NCBI GenBank assembly: GCA_950295325.1
Contig: OX485808.1
Location: 28,540,527-28,604,526 of the forward strand
Source of the DNA: Polytrichum commune
Taxonomy: Eukaryota; Streptophyta; Polytrichopsida; Polytrichales; Polytrichaceae
DNA: 64,000 nucleotides
Reading direction: 5' to 3'
In this document: positions 34,968 through 47,012 of the stretch, piece after piece
How positions within the stretch are numbered: position 1 is the stretch's first letter
How the letters are laid out: every line of letters starts with the position of its first letter
Translations under genes and position numbers: made by a program
Notes under the pieces: generated by a model
What the model was told of the DNA's origin: nothing
Seen by the model: the letters and a program-made list of their open reading frames with translations, nothing else
Database searches by the model: none

Positions 34968-37520
34968 AACAAATGCACATTGCTTATATAATGTTACAAT
35001 GTTACAATGGCGAGATACTATGATTTTCGGAAGAGACATCCCATCAAACATGTTCTTTCCAAGGTAATAATATTTGAAACAAATTATGAAGCAAAGTGCT
35101 AGACACTTGTGATAAAACATTGTTAACCTTGCCAAAACTAAAAACTAAAAAACTAAAAAAATATACAAAAAGCTTTGAAGGATTTGAACCAAAATTTTCA
35201 ATTGATAAATTGGCATCATCCTTTTGAAAAGCCCTTCTTTAAAATTCAAAAATGATAAAGTTTTGACTGAAGTTGTACTTTTGTACCTGCTTTTGGTAGG
35301 GTAGGTGTGTTGGTGAGAGCCTCCAAACATTGTCATCATACTAGGTTTAACACTAGAATCAATTTGGAAGTAGGCATTGTAAACATGGTCCAAGGTTGGA
35401 TAAGAGATGTCAATCAAAATTTTGGTAGAGCTAGTTATGCGATTAGGAGAATCTTATACATCGTATATTGTTCTTTGTGAAATAAAGTTACACCATTCAT
35501 TCATTTTGGGAGCAAGCACGGTCAAGTATACGAAATAAAGTGTTCCAGTATACTACAACCATAAATGTTTGGTCAAATGCCTAAAAGTAGTAGCAAAGTG
35601 TTGTTTAAATTGGATTTTTTTTCATGGTGCCCTCTATTGTTGTGTTATGTACTCAAATATAAAATATCAAGCTCGGCGAGGTCACTAGCAAAAATCGTAG
35701 AAACAATGTGCGATAGAAAAATAAGGTCTAATATATTCATTGTAGATAAATTTTGCAAAAAACGTATGTATAATATAGGGGGTTTTAAAATAATGAAACA
35801 TGTTTACATGTAAAATACCATCACATATAATGGCCTCTTTTATCTAGTCAGTACATGTAAAATAACGTAGAAACAATTACTAGGGGTAGCGGGTCTAGGG
35901 TAGGCTCTGTGCTAGTGAATGAAAAGAGGTACTCTTTTATTGAGAAAGCTTGGATGGATGACTTTGTAGGCTGGTTGGCTTGAACGTTACTAAACCAACG
36001 TATCCAATGTGGAGTTAATGTGCTCTACCTACGTGCCGGGAGGGAAATTTTCAACACATTATTTGAATTGCAATCTTCTTTTCAAATTTCTTAGGCAATA
36101 TAAGTAAAATAGGGTATTTTAATATGAGTCCCCCAAAACATTATAATTATTGATAGGGTGTATTAAAATACAAGCATTTACCTTTATTCTAAAAAATACC
36201 ATACCTTATAATCTTTTTTGCAAGGTAAATAGCCCCCTGATAAATAGGTCCTGAGCACATGTGTATGCATTAATATAAGAGGGAGTGACCTTCTCGAGAT
36301 ATCAAGATGAGATTTATAAAACTAATCATTAAAAATATAGCTATAAATGTAATGGCTAAATATATTTTTGGACATAAAATTCATGACCTTAAATATTTTT
36401 AAGTTGGATTTTTTTCATATTCCTTGAACATGAGGGAACCATTACAAAAATTTGTAGGAAAACATCAATTTTAAGTATTTTTATCATGTTTTAGACAAAT
36501 TTAAGATAATTACATGTTCAATATATCTCCTTGCACACTACTTGCATTGTCTTCTAGAATACGTAGACTTTTCTTGAAAAACATTTGTCAACATAAATTG
36601 CATGGCTTTGTAGATCAATGTGTTTTTCAAATGTTTATGATTTTCCTTCACAATATTCAAAGTTAGTACATATTTTGAATCACTTTCATTTAAACCTATG
36701 GATGGTAATGGAGTTGTGTACCTTGATCGTCCTTGCATGCTTTTACAAAATTGATTTTGTGAAGTTGTGAATATGGGTACCAAATCATGAAGTTGTTTAC
36801 AACACATAGTGAAATTTGTTGAAAGTTCAAGTTAAATTGGTTGTCTATATAATGAACTTGGTTCATGATTCCAATGAAATTGGTATAACCTATTTCTAAA
36901 TTGGTTTGTAAATTCATGAAATTGAGTTTGTAATTCAGTAAATCCATCTTACCAAAAATGTATTTTTATGTTTGGTTATTAGAGTTATATGTGGGTTTGG
37001 TCCTTCTTTGAGAAAGCTTTCTATCAAGAGCCCATTAGCTTGTTATGCAACATAGGCTATTTTGAATGTTGGGTGAATGTTTTGGGACCTCCTCTTTCAA
37101 GCTCTCAAACTTTGAGAGAAATTTAGGATCCAAAATAGGGTATGCACATGGGACCCACTGTCCTAACTCTCGGATTGGCCTATGCAAGGCTAGCTTGGCC
37201 CACCCATCTTAGTAGGACAAGCTAGAAAGCCAGTTTTAACAACCTGACAGCACACTTTGTGTATGGTAATTTTAGCATTAAGAAAATTTGGGTGACTTTG
37301 TGTTAATTTTCATAAACTCAAGGTTTGGGGCTAAACCCATGGATTCATCTCCTTTACTTTATATATAACTTTAGTGATGCCATTCACCTATATATCACAA
37401 TCAAACAATGGTCTAAACTCTAGCGTTAAAAGATCTAAGGGCCAGTGTACACTATGGACCAAGAAGTTGGACCAAGGCCTTGTAAGAGTGATGATTGGTT
37501 GCTGAACTCATCCTGGGACC

Positions 37521-37974
37521 ACTTCGGTTTACACTAAGGAGAAAATGGCAGAGGAGTGGCAGAGGGAACATGGAGGTTGAGTTCCCCAAAATACAATTTT
37601 CAAGGCCTGATAAATGCAATGACATGGTCCAACGGGTTTTGCAGTGAGAGAGGCAAGTAGGTGGTAAAGTAGGAAGAAGCAAGGTCCCATGGCAAAGAAA
37701 TGCCGTTATATTGAAATTTTAATGAATTGTTTTTTGGGGACTTTATATACAACTTCGGTTTACACTAAGGAGAAAATGGTAGAGGGAACATGGAGGTCGA
37801 GTTCCCCAAAATACAATTTTCAAGGCATGATAAATGCACTGACATGGTCCAACAAGTATTGCAATGAGAGAGGCAAGTAGGTGGTCAAGTAGGAAGAAGC
37901 AAGGTCCCATGGCAAAGAAATGTTGTTATATTGAAATTTTAATGAATTGTTTTTTGGGGACTTTATATACAACT
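37521..37974. repeat. 231-bp tandem duplication
   Basis: 37521-37751 is repeated at 37752-37974 with few substitutions and an 11-12-bp deletion (near GGCAGAGGAGTGGCAG). It lies inside the PIF/Harbinger-like element. Confidence 0.85.
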
Positions 37975-38416
37975 CTTCCCACTAGGTAAGGTTCACAAGG
38001 CATACTTTTTAACATCTATATGATATAATGAACCTTGAGAAGGAAGTCCACCCTCTATGTGCCTAGATCATATCATAGCCCATGAGACATATAGTTTCTT
38101 TCATGGCCTACCCCTTAAACTTGCTCCCACATGTTTCATCAAACAATGTGGGACATCTAGAACTCAAGACTTTGAGTGTAGATTTGTGTTTTTGGTCTAC
38201 CAATTAAAATGTTTGGAATTTGGGGGCCTGTAATAAACTGTTGGAAAGGTCATGAAAATACTTTTCCAACGGTATGTTACACGCCCCAAAACGTTTAAAA
38301 ATTACAGCTAAAAAATGAAAAAGACAAATTTGTAGTTGTTTAGCAACTGTAGATCAGGGTGGTCAAAAGAACCGCAATGGGAAAACAATTGTGAATCTTT
38401 TTTGCATAGTTGTCTA

Positions 38417-38712
38417 CTACATTAAATACGAACGCATACACTAAATATCAATAAACATATGAAAGTAAGTAACATTATATGTAAACTCAAACACTAAATA
38501 TCAATTATGGTAACATGTGGAAGTTACATGTTTAAATTTTGTGTTAGTAAGGATTTGAAATTTTTTTTAACAATGATAAAAGGAGAATTCCAACATATCT
38601 TCTAGCAAATCTTTTAACACTAATTATAAAAGAATTAAAATTTATTTTTGAGCAAGGTAGGGTGGTAACAACATTAAATACAATCAAACACTAAATATCC
38701 TATTTAGTGTAG
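38417..38712. mobile_element. MITE of the CTACACTAAATA family
   Basis: Starts CTACATTAAATA and ends TATTTAGTGTAG; colinear with the better-preserved copy at 58230-58550. Nested in the larger element. Confidence 0.75.
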
Positions 38713-39027
38713 TGACAACACAAGGTACATGCCACATGTAAATTACATTGAAAATGTACAAATTGAATCGCTCATTTTTTGTAAAAATTGTTGTGAGAAG
38801 ATTTACAAGCCACATTTTCGACACATTTAACAAGAAGTGAAGACAAGTGAAGCCCAAGAGAAAACAAGAGAATATCAAACTTGAATTTTTTTTCAAAACT
38901 GCCCATTCTGAGCATGTATTAAAAAAAATCAGTACATTCACTTTTCGGTGCATGGTCATTCTTCTTGGTCCACATTTGGTTTACACCTAGTGAGGGGCCC
39001 AAGGCTTTCAAAACTAATTTTTTAAGA

Positions 39028-39093
39028 AGTCGGACCATGGAAGTTGGACCATGAACTCGGACCATTGAAAAAGGCCTCTTCCATGGTCCGACT
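39028..39093. repeat. perfect 16-bp inverted repeat
   Basis: AGTCGGACCATGGAAG at 39028-39043 and its exact inverse at 39078-39093, 34 nt apart, inside the right terminus of the PIF/Harbinger-like element. Confidence 0.85.
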
Positions 39094-39280
39094 TCATGGT
39101 CCATAGTGTAAACCGGCCCTAAGTTATAGGTCTTTGTAGTTAGTTTAAAGCCAGGGCGCGTTCACACGAGAGAAGCATCGGAGCAGGGGTTTGCTGCTCT
39201 CTCTCTCTGCGTTGTTTGTTTGTGCTTTGTCTGGTGCGTTGTTGTTGCGATTTGATTCCACTGCAAAAATTTCGACCATC

Positions 39281-42200
39281 ATGGCCACCACCGCAACTCC
39301 AGTACAGCAGCTCCCTCTCGGTCAGGTACGCAAAGCGATCTTCCTCCTGTTTCTCACATCATTAGAAAAAGTGCCCTCCGACGAGCCCACGGAACAATTT
39401 TCCCAATGCTTTAGCCCTAAGCATGTCAATTTGGGTTGAAGTGGTGGATTGGGTTTTGAAGTGGTTGAAAAGACGGGCAGGTTTATTTTATTTTCTTTCG
39501 TTTATTGTTGGGTCGAGGCGGATGGGTCGGAAGGAGTGAGTAGTATGATGGGTTTTGCGCAGATTTTCTTCCAGGCGGATTAACCCTAAGCATGTCAATT
39601 TGAGGTTTGGGTTTTGGACTGCGTTGAAAAACCTGGGCAGGAATCTCCTATTGCTCCCATCTTCCGAATTTTCTGTTGTGTCGATGCCGATTTGTCGGTG
39701 TGATGGATTTTCGTAGATTTTTTGCACGAGGGGGATTAGCCTTAAACATGTCAAATTGACGTTTCAGTGTTGGATTGGGTTTTGGAGTGGTTGAAAATCT
39801 TGGCGGGAGTCTTTTATTTCTCTCATTTTTTGTTGGGTCGAGGTGGATGGGTCGGAAGTAGCGAGTAGTATGATGGGTTTTGCGCAGATTTTCCACGAGG
39901 CGGATTAACCCTGAGCATGTCATTTTGAGGTTTGGGTTTTGGAGTGCGTTGACGTAACTGGGGAGAAATCTTCTTTTTCTCCCCTTTTCTGTATTTTCTG
40001 TTGGGTCGATGCCAAAAGAGTAATTTTTATGATGGGTTTGCCAAGATTTTTCGTGAGGCGTATTAGCCCTAAGCATGTGAATTTGAGGTTTCAGTGTTGA
40101 AGTGTGCTGGGAATTAGGTTCACTGATGTTTGACATATGGATATATCATGCTTATTGCTCTGCAATGTCAGGGAGTTTTGTTTATGGCATGTTGATATTT
40201 TTGTGTTGAGCTGGTGAAAGATTGATAAATATCTTAGTGTCTGACTTAAGGGAATCAAAACCCTCGAGAGGTTTATTTAAGGATTTTTTGTCGCGGTACT
40301 GGAATAGGTATTCTACCTCTTTCACTATGATTGCTGGACTTTGATTGTGCTTGATTCAAGTAGGGAAGATGACGATATATGGTCAAAACTCCTGAACATG
40401 CATGGTTCAAATTGAGTTTTTTTTGTGTAACACTTTTGCAATGACTGGTCTGTGAATCTCGTTTTAAATGAAGGATGGCAACATTACCACGAGAACATCA
40501 AGTCATGGGTTTAATGAAAAAAATTGATCTCACCTTTCAAGACCATCTTGGTTGAAATCTCGAAGCTCCCATTTTATAGAAATTAGATTAGATTTAAAGC
40601 ATGTACTAAAGTCTTTGTAGTTTTTATCTATCTTGTGACTCAAAATTGAAGTTTTCCTGCAGGTGGATCTTGCAGATTGCATTGAATGGCAATCTGTGGA
40701 ATGTCTGAACGAGAAGTCAAACCACACATTTGTCAACGCCCTCAAGCAGGTCTCTACACATTTGCACTACGATTATTGTTCTTCCAAATCTCGTTTGTTG
40801 CATTTGTTTCTCGAGTTTCTTCATGTTTTGCATCTTGTCTTCTCTAGATCTCATTATGATTCGAAAATTGGAAATGAGGTTCAGTTTATCATATCCAGTA
40901 TATAAATAACTATATCAGCCTTCTTATGTGATGCATAATTTGACAAGGAATTATTAATTGAGTAACGCCTTGAGGAAGTTACTTTGTTGGAACTGCAACA
41001 ATTATACTCTTTCAAAGGATCTCTTTCATCGCAGAATCAGTTAATCATGGGGTTTGAATTTTTGAGAGTTATTATGGTTGCAGGGATATAGAGAAGATAA
41101 TGCATTGCATCTAGAGAGTGATGCTGATGAGCAGCTGCTTCTCTTTATTCCATTCAATCAAGTTGTCAAGCTCCATTCCTTGATAATCAGAGGTCCCCCA
41201 GAAGAAGGTGAAGTTAATCAAGAATAGCGTTTCACACAATCAATATAGAAAACCATTGTGCGATACATATTTGTCTACAAGTTGGTTTCATTTTGTGCAA
41301 GGTACTTGATGAGTTCCATGTTTTACAATTAGATGTTCAATTATAAAGTAGGGCAGAACTTGACATGGTATCTGGTGTACAATTGGTATTCAGTATTAAA
41401 TTTGCCTGGGAAAATGTATTCCAGTTTATTGAGAAGGTTGCACTTTGCTTTTGTTTCTGCTTTTGAAATTCACAGTTGTATAATCTTATTAGAGACCTTT
41501 TCATTTGTGCATTGCAGGCCCAAGAACTTTGAAGCTGTTCGCAAATAGGCAGAACATGGGATTCAGGTAGATTATTTTTCTTATTTATTTATTTCCATTA
41601 ACTCCTGATTCATGTTCTCGGCATTTCTCCATGTATACGTAATTACCTTGGTACCAAGGTTGATTTCTCAATCATTTTGTAATGCAGCAATGTTAATGAC
41701 TTCCCAGCTAACGACACTGTTGTTGCTTCCCTGGAAAACCTTGAGGTATGTAGTTTTTAGCGCATGTTTTTAAATCTTCAAAGAAGCAAGTGCGTGATAA
41801 CTATATAATATAGCTTGTGTTCATTCTCTTATCTGTTTTGGAGTGGGGCTTTTTGATGATTGTCATTTGAACAATTTTCTTATTATGAAGAAATTGACAG
41901 ATATGCTCTTGGTACAGGGAAAACTCATTCCACTTAAATATGTCAAGTTCCAGAATGTACGGAGGTGAGTGGTTTGCAGTGTTCTTTGTCTGTTCTCGGA
42001 TGTTGTAACATTGGATAGCATAAGATAGTCCATTAAGCATTGTAGGCACTAGAACTTCTAAACTACTTTTAGCTTGTGGACTGTTTAGCTTCCGCAAGTG
42101 TATACTTAGCATGAGATAGACAATGAGGGGACAGTTTTACAACAAAGGTACATGGGTCTTAAATGATTGCTTTTATCCCACTTCTCCTAGGATATGGAAC

Positions 42201-43023
42201 ACACAATTAGTATGTAATGGTTGGCAAATCCAAATCAAGGGAGCATCCACTTGCCTCATAATTTCTGGAGCTCATATGAAAAATTTATCCATTATCAAAG
42301 TGAAGATTCTTGTGTTTATTAAGTGATCATATAAGTTCCCCTGAATCCTGTTGACTATTGAGCCTAGAATGGTTATCATGTTTTGAGCATGCAGTCCAAT
42401 CTATGCTATACACATGTCTTCTTCTTTTCCTTTTTTTATATACGTTCTTGGAACCACACCTAACCACATACCACTCAAATATAGGTGCTTATCTTATTGT
42501 CAGACCTTTAGTTCATGTGTGAAATCCTTGCTGCCTTGCTGAAACCTTTTGATTGTGATGATGTTGGCAGTTTGACACTTTTTGTTGAGGATAATCAAGG
42601 AGGCGGTGAAGTAACACAGCTTCAAAAACTTTCCATCATTGGAAGCACGTAAGTTTGTTATGTGTTTTTGTATATCTGTGCTATGAGCCACACCTAACCA
42701 CATATCACTCAAATATAGGCGCCTGTTTAAGAGAAGTATCCTCATTAGACACGTCTACCTTATTAAAAGGAAAGTTGTTGTGTAGAATGTGAATATTTGC
42801 TGTCATTTCATGTGTTCTATTTTAGTGACCTTATAACATATTTTTATTCTTCAACACTAAATGCTTATGCTTCAATCCAGGGACTCAAGATGCAATGTAA
42901 TGGAATTATGATACAACTAGAGTTAACGCTTGCAGGCGATGACTAATGCATTTGCCCAACATATGCAGGGTTGAGACAACAAATATGAGCGAGTTGAAGA
43001 AGGTCAATGAAAACCAAGGATAA
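39281..43023 (+). CDS. PITH-domain protein (PITHD1/TXNL1 C-terminal type), 180 aa
   Basis: Exons 39281-39325, 40663-40749, 41084-41207, 41518-41566, 41688-41745, 41918-41964, 42571-42648 and 42969-43023; all junctions are GT-AG and phases agree, total 543 nt. The protein begins [20 protein letters not shown] and contains the domain's hallmarks: [12 protein letters not shown], the [16 protein letters not shown] strand pair, [21 protein letters not shown] and [18 protein letters not shown]. Family knowledge: the PITH domain is the proteasome-interacting module of TXNL1, and stand-alone PITH proteins are conserved in eukaryotes with poorly defined roles. Length matches plant homologues. Start chosen as the only ATG in frame with the short first exon. 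Intron 1 contains a minisatellite. No sign of damage. Confidence 0.9.
39410..40110. repeat. five ~160-bp tandem repeats in intron 1 of the PITH gene
   Basis: CCCTAAGCATGTCAATTTG-like units start near 39416, 39588, 39745, 39909 and 40070, each followed by GGGTTTTGGA-TG and often GGGTCGAGGCGGATGGGTCG. Confidence 0.8.
42140..42490 (+). repeat. dispersed ~340-bp repeat, copy A
   Basis: Begins near GGTCTTAAATG, contains TGTTGACTATTGAGCCTAGA and CCACACCTAACCACATA, and ends CACTCAAATATAGG. It lies in PITH intron 6. A short fragment of the same family is at 42680-42722. Confidence 0.75.
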
Positions 43024-45390
43024 TCTTGAATTTGATTACAGAGCAACCCAATTATTGTCTTGTGGTTGTCATCAAAATGCTTGATCCCAAGCATTGGTAT
43101 TTAAACATTGTGCTTCATGTATGAAGAGAATGAGACTCCGGATTTTCATTCCTGCTGGCCATTGAGCTTCTTCCCTCTCGAAATTCTGAAGGCAAGTTTT
43201 GGTCCTAGTATTGAGGCTTGTATCCTGCCCAAGATGAAAAGGCTTATTTATTGGTCATAGTATTTTGTTATTGGACATTTCTGGAATATATTGTAGCAAC
43301 TACTTCAATTCATTTGTAGATGCCATTTGCATCAGCAGTCCTTTTGTGCACCAACACATCTAAATCAAAACAAGTGATTGCAGTCTTTCATCCCAGCTGT
43401 AAATTTTTGTTCCTATTAGTTTCCTATTATGTTAGTTGGTCTTCAAAGTGTTGTCCCCAGTACTTCAACTCTAGTATGAGAAGCTTAGAGGTGTCAAGAG
43501 GAGGTGATGTCTGAAGCCTTATAGCCTTCACCATGCTCAGGATACAACAGAGGACAGGGTGGTGGTGGTGGTGAGGCCGTCACCCCACCGTTCCCCACCG
43601 TTCTGGTTGTTCAATCCAAATGCTTACTATTTCCAAAATGCAAGTTGGCATGGGCCTATAGATCGCTTAAGGGAGTCCGGAGGTGCACATGTAATGGGCT
43701 TGGGTGTCGAGTTCAAAGGAACGGGGGGCTACACCGTTTCTTGTACTTGGTGTCACGTGTAATAGTCTCACTTGCCCTATGATGAGGTCGATGTTGGGTT
43801 AAACTAATGACCAACTTTATCAATAGTGTAACCTCATGGCACTTGGCATTAGTGTGGTTACAAATATCTTTTCACTAGTATGTTGAATAATATTATATGA
43901 GGGTTATGCCTAGGTTACATAGTGGTCAACAAGTTCACCATAAGTATAAACACATGAAACTTGGCATCAATTTGTTCAATAGTTTCTTTCTTTTGCGTAA
44001 TGCAATGTAGCATTTGACACTTGTCATTGGTGTTCTCAATATGACCTCACAAGAAATGCTCAGTCATTTTTTTCTCACAACCCTTGGTCATGTGTGTAAA
44101 ATGGTCCTTAGCTTCCATTGCTAGCTTGAGTCACTATGGCCGTTGGGTAGACTTTGTTGGATAGACGGTGCATATCCACCTTCCCATGACCATAGAAAGC
44201 TCGCTCAAAAACACCTTAGTGCATGGCCATGCATCCCTTCAATCGTACTAATTTGCAAGTTTGCCAAGCCAAGGTAAAAGAATACGAGTGTTTATATGTG
44301 TCTAAGATGGTGGATCTTGGTTCCTTGTTAATTTGGATAGATTTTCAAGTTCAAAACAACTTCAAAACTAATATCATATTTCAAGTCAATCAATTGATAT
44401 CCTATACGTATCCCATTTATTAAAATCTTTTTTACTTATTTCAGTATCTCAATATATTTTTGAAAAATGAATTTGGCCTTCCATATTCAACTTATGTGCT
44501 TAGTGGGACATAACATCACAAAGACTTTAGTGTGCATGGGTGTGTGTATATGTAACTTCATGGAGCGTATTGTGATTTCATTAGATCATCTAAAATGCAA
44601 GCTTTCTATACCTTAATATTTATTGTACCTAAAAAAAAGTTGTTGCTAATGATTTTAAGATCACATCAATACGGTAGTAATATTTAGTGATTTTCCTAAA
44701 TTGTTTAAAATCGATTTAGAATCATGAAACTTCAAGAGAATGTGATAAATTCGTGCAACATAATTATAGACCAACATTTCAAGATTATTTGTAGTAATAG
44801 ATATACACTTTGAGCTAAGAAAAAGAGTTCTTGGACACTAGCAATTTTCAATCTAAACAATACGATGGTACTATCTATAGTAATATATCAACAAAGGGAA
44901 AAAAATATTCCTTTTTTACTTTTAAAAATTGTTGTGAACAACCATCTTTTCCGTATTGGAATAGGATCATCGCCATTGCCAAGGAGAAATTTCACGAGGG
45001 ACACAATGATACCTATTGTGACCATCCTAAACCATTTTTTTTGGATGAGTTTGCCTTCACGAACCATGCAGAAGCCAAAAATTGGCCTCTCATGAAGTTA
45101 AGGGTTAAGATCTATATAGCATACAACTATAAAATAAATACAAACGTCATGCTCATGTGGTGTGAATAGGTATATAACCTAAAAATTATTGTATCTTGCA
45201 TTCAAGAAAATCATTGAGATCATTTGAGATGAATTGGCAACAAATCTATAGAGAGTCAAGTTTTTATGTTGGATGGATGAGAGGTACGCTTGTATAATTC
45301 CCTCTCTCTCCATATTTTTCATCCCGCTGCCCTGCCCGAAGAAAACTTCTCTCGTTATAGCAGGGAGGGGGTGCCCGGACCCGACCGGGT
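43024..45390. other. intergenic, no gene recognised
   Basis: Contains the PITH 3' flank and a short (GGT)n run at 43558-43573. No coding exon structure seen. Confidence 0.5.
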
Positions 45391-45428
45391 TGGGCCGGGC
45401 CGGGCCGGGTCGGGCTAGGCTAGGGTTA
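45391..45428 (+). promoter_or_regulatory. site II element and telo-box upstream of the ribosomal protein gene
   Basis: TGGGCC at 45391-45396 (site II) and TAGGGTTAG at 45421-45429 (telo-box-like), about 100-130 bp before the start codon. This pair is typical of plant ribosomal-protein promoters. Further telo-box copies (TAGGGTTT) lie in intron 1 at 45651 and 45782. Confidence 0.55.
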
Positions 45429-45523
45429 GAAGAAGGCAGCTGCGGCTCAACTTATCCCTCTTTGGCTTCTGATCTCGTGCCTCTCGCTCCGTGTGTCGCA
45501 CCGCTCTCGCAAAATCTGCCACC

Positions 45524-47012
45524 ATGGTTCGCCCTCCACCATTCCTCCCCTTCATGTTCTCTGCGTACTCTTGCTGTTCCTCTCTCGAACGCTTCAAGCG
45601 GCGCTCGAAATGACCTCATGTACAAATTGCTAGGAGCAGTCACGTTTGTCTAGGGTTTGTAACCTATTTGCGAATTTTCTTGCGATTAGCCGAACTAGAC
45701 GTTCCTCGTGTTTTTGATATCCATGTCTCCGGTTCATCACAGGCTCTGTGGGTGTTGTTTCTGCAAGCATTTGTTTTGATTTAGGGTTTGGGTTTTAGGT
45801 TTTAAGCCGTTTTGCCTGAATGCAGAGCCAACATAGGATTAGTGCTGAGATTTAGCTTCTTTTCATGTCTTCACCGTGGGGTGGAGTTCCCGATTGTGCT
45901 TTGTTTTAGTTGCTCTATTAGATTGTGGTTCCTGGTGTTGGTTTTCTGTTTTTGAGGATTTTTTTGTTCCACGATCGGTCATGCTGGGGATCCTTGATTT
46001 TAAGCGGGTTTGGTACACCTTCCTTAAGCTTTTCAAGCTGATCTTGGTCAGTATGTTAGATGTAAGTGCATATTTACTGACATGCATGTGGCTTTGCAGG
46101 ATACCGCCGTGAAGCTGGCTATTGTGATGAAGGTGATTGGCCGCACTGGGTCCCGAGGACAGGTGACTCAGGTGCGCGTCAAGTTTTTGGATGACCAGAA
46201 CCGACTTATCATGCGCAACGTGAAGGGACCAGTGCGTGAAGGTGTAATCCTACTTTCCCCATATTCATCTACTGTTACTTTGACCTATTTTAGCCCCGGA
46301 TTGTGATATGTCATGTGGATGTCGGTAAGCAGTACATTGTCTATTGAAGAGGTAGAACTGTGTCAATCTCATTCATGTATAGCATTGATGAGTCAATTAA
46401 GGTCTTCGACACGCATTCGAAATTTAGATCGCTTTTTTGGATAGATTCTGGTGGACCTGGTTGGCATTTTATGTAACCAGAGAGGGACAACGAGGTTAGC
46501 TGCATGTACCTAGCTTCAAACAGCCTCTTTTGTGGCGGTTGTTTTGAGCATCTTCATTTGTTGGCCTGCTGGTGAAGATGATGAGTGCAGTTGGTCCGTG
46601 TTTCTGAGTAGGGATGCCTACATTGAAGAGACACATATTGCTCATTTGCCAACTGATTCACTTTGGGCTTTTATCGAAGAATCACTTCCGAACCTTTTGT
46701 AGAATGTTTTTGTAAACATATCAACAGGCTTCGGTTAAGCTGGATTGGTTGACCCTTTAGACTATTCAGGAGGAGGTTGTAGCAGAGTTGCCTGCTAACC
46801 CATGCAATTTAGTTTGTGTCTCACATGTGGGTACCTACTGTGTTTTATACTGCATATACAAATTATTTTGCATAGTAGTCTCCACTGGATTTATGGAAGG
46901 CAGGACCCTGTGCTCAAACTTTGCATATGCAGCAACTGATTTCTTGGTCCCTGGTGCAGGTGATATTTTGACTCTCCTCGAATCTGAGAGAGAAGCAAGG
47001 AGGTTGCGGTGA
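45524..47012 (+). CDS. RPS28: 40S ribosomal protein S28 (eS28), 65 aa
   Basis: Exons 45524-45526, 46100-46241 and 46960-47012. The first coding exon is only the ATG, within GCCACCATGG, with the GT of the donor directly after it. The body reads [18 protein letters not shown] through [25 protein letters not shown] and [16 protein letters not shown], near identical to eS28 of all eukaryotes and exactly 65 residues with the initiator Met. It is a component of the small ribosomal subunit head near the mRNA exit, in the cytosol. The second and third exons are certain. The ATG-only first exon is inferred from length, phase and Kozak context; its donor (GTTCGC) is weak. Site II and telo-box elements precede it. 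Confidence 0.92.

Larger units (their letters stand above)
33262..37438. other. intergenic region, no gene recognised
   Basis: Mostly AT-rich, with an (AAAC)n microsatellite at 33630-33675 and one foldback at 34886-34967. Open frames here are short and lack supporting splice structure. Confidence 0.5.
37439..39119. mobile_element. non-autonomous PIF/Harbinger-like DNA transposon, 1.68 kb
   Basis: TAA flanks both ends (37436-37438 and 39120-39122). The left end starts GGGCCAGTGTACACTATGG and the right end, inverted, GGGCCGGTTTACACTATGG; similarity continues for over 40 bp (GACCA-GAAGT-GGACCA). A 3-bp TAA duplication with GGGCC termini fits PIF/Harbinger. No transposase is seen. Its interior holds a tandem duplication and a nested MITE. 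The right end lies 160 bp from the PITH gene start. Confidence 0.75.

Noticed and set aside
45782..45800. Interstitial telomere repeat
   Set aside because: Only short TTAGGGTTT-like motifs, better explained as telo-boxes of a ribosomal-protein gene.
46082..46099. ATG 46082 as start of ribosomal protein S28
   Set aside because: It lies before the TTTGCAG acceptor; using it would add six residues absent from all eS28 proteins.
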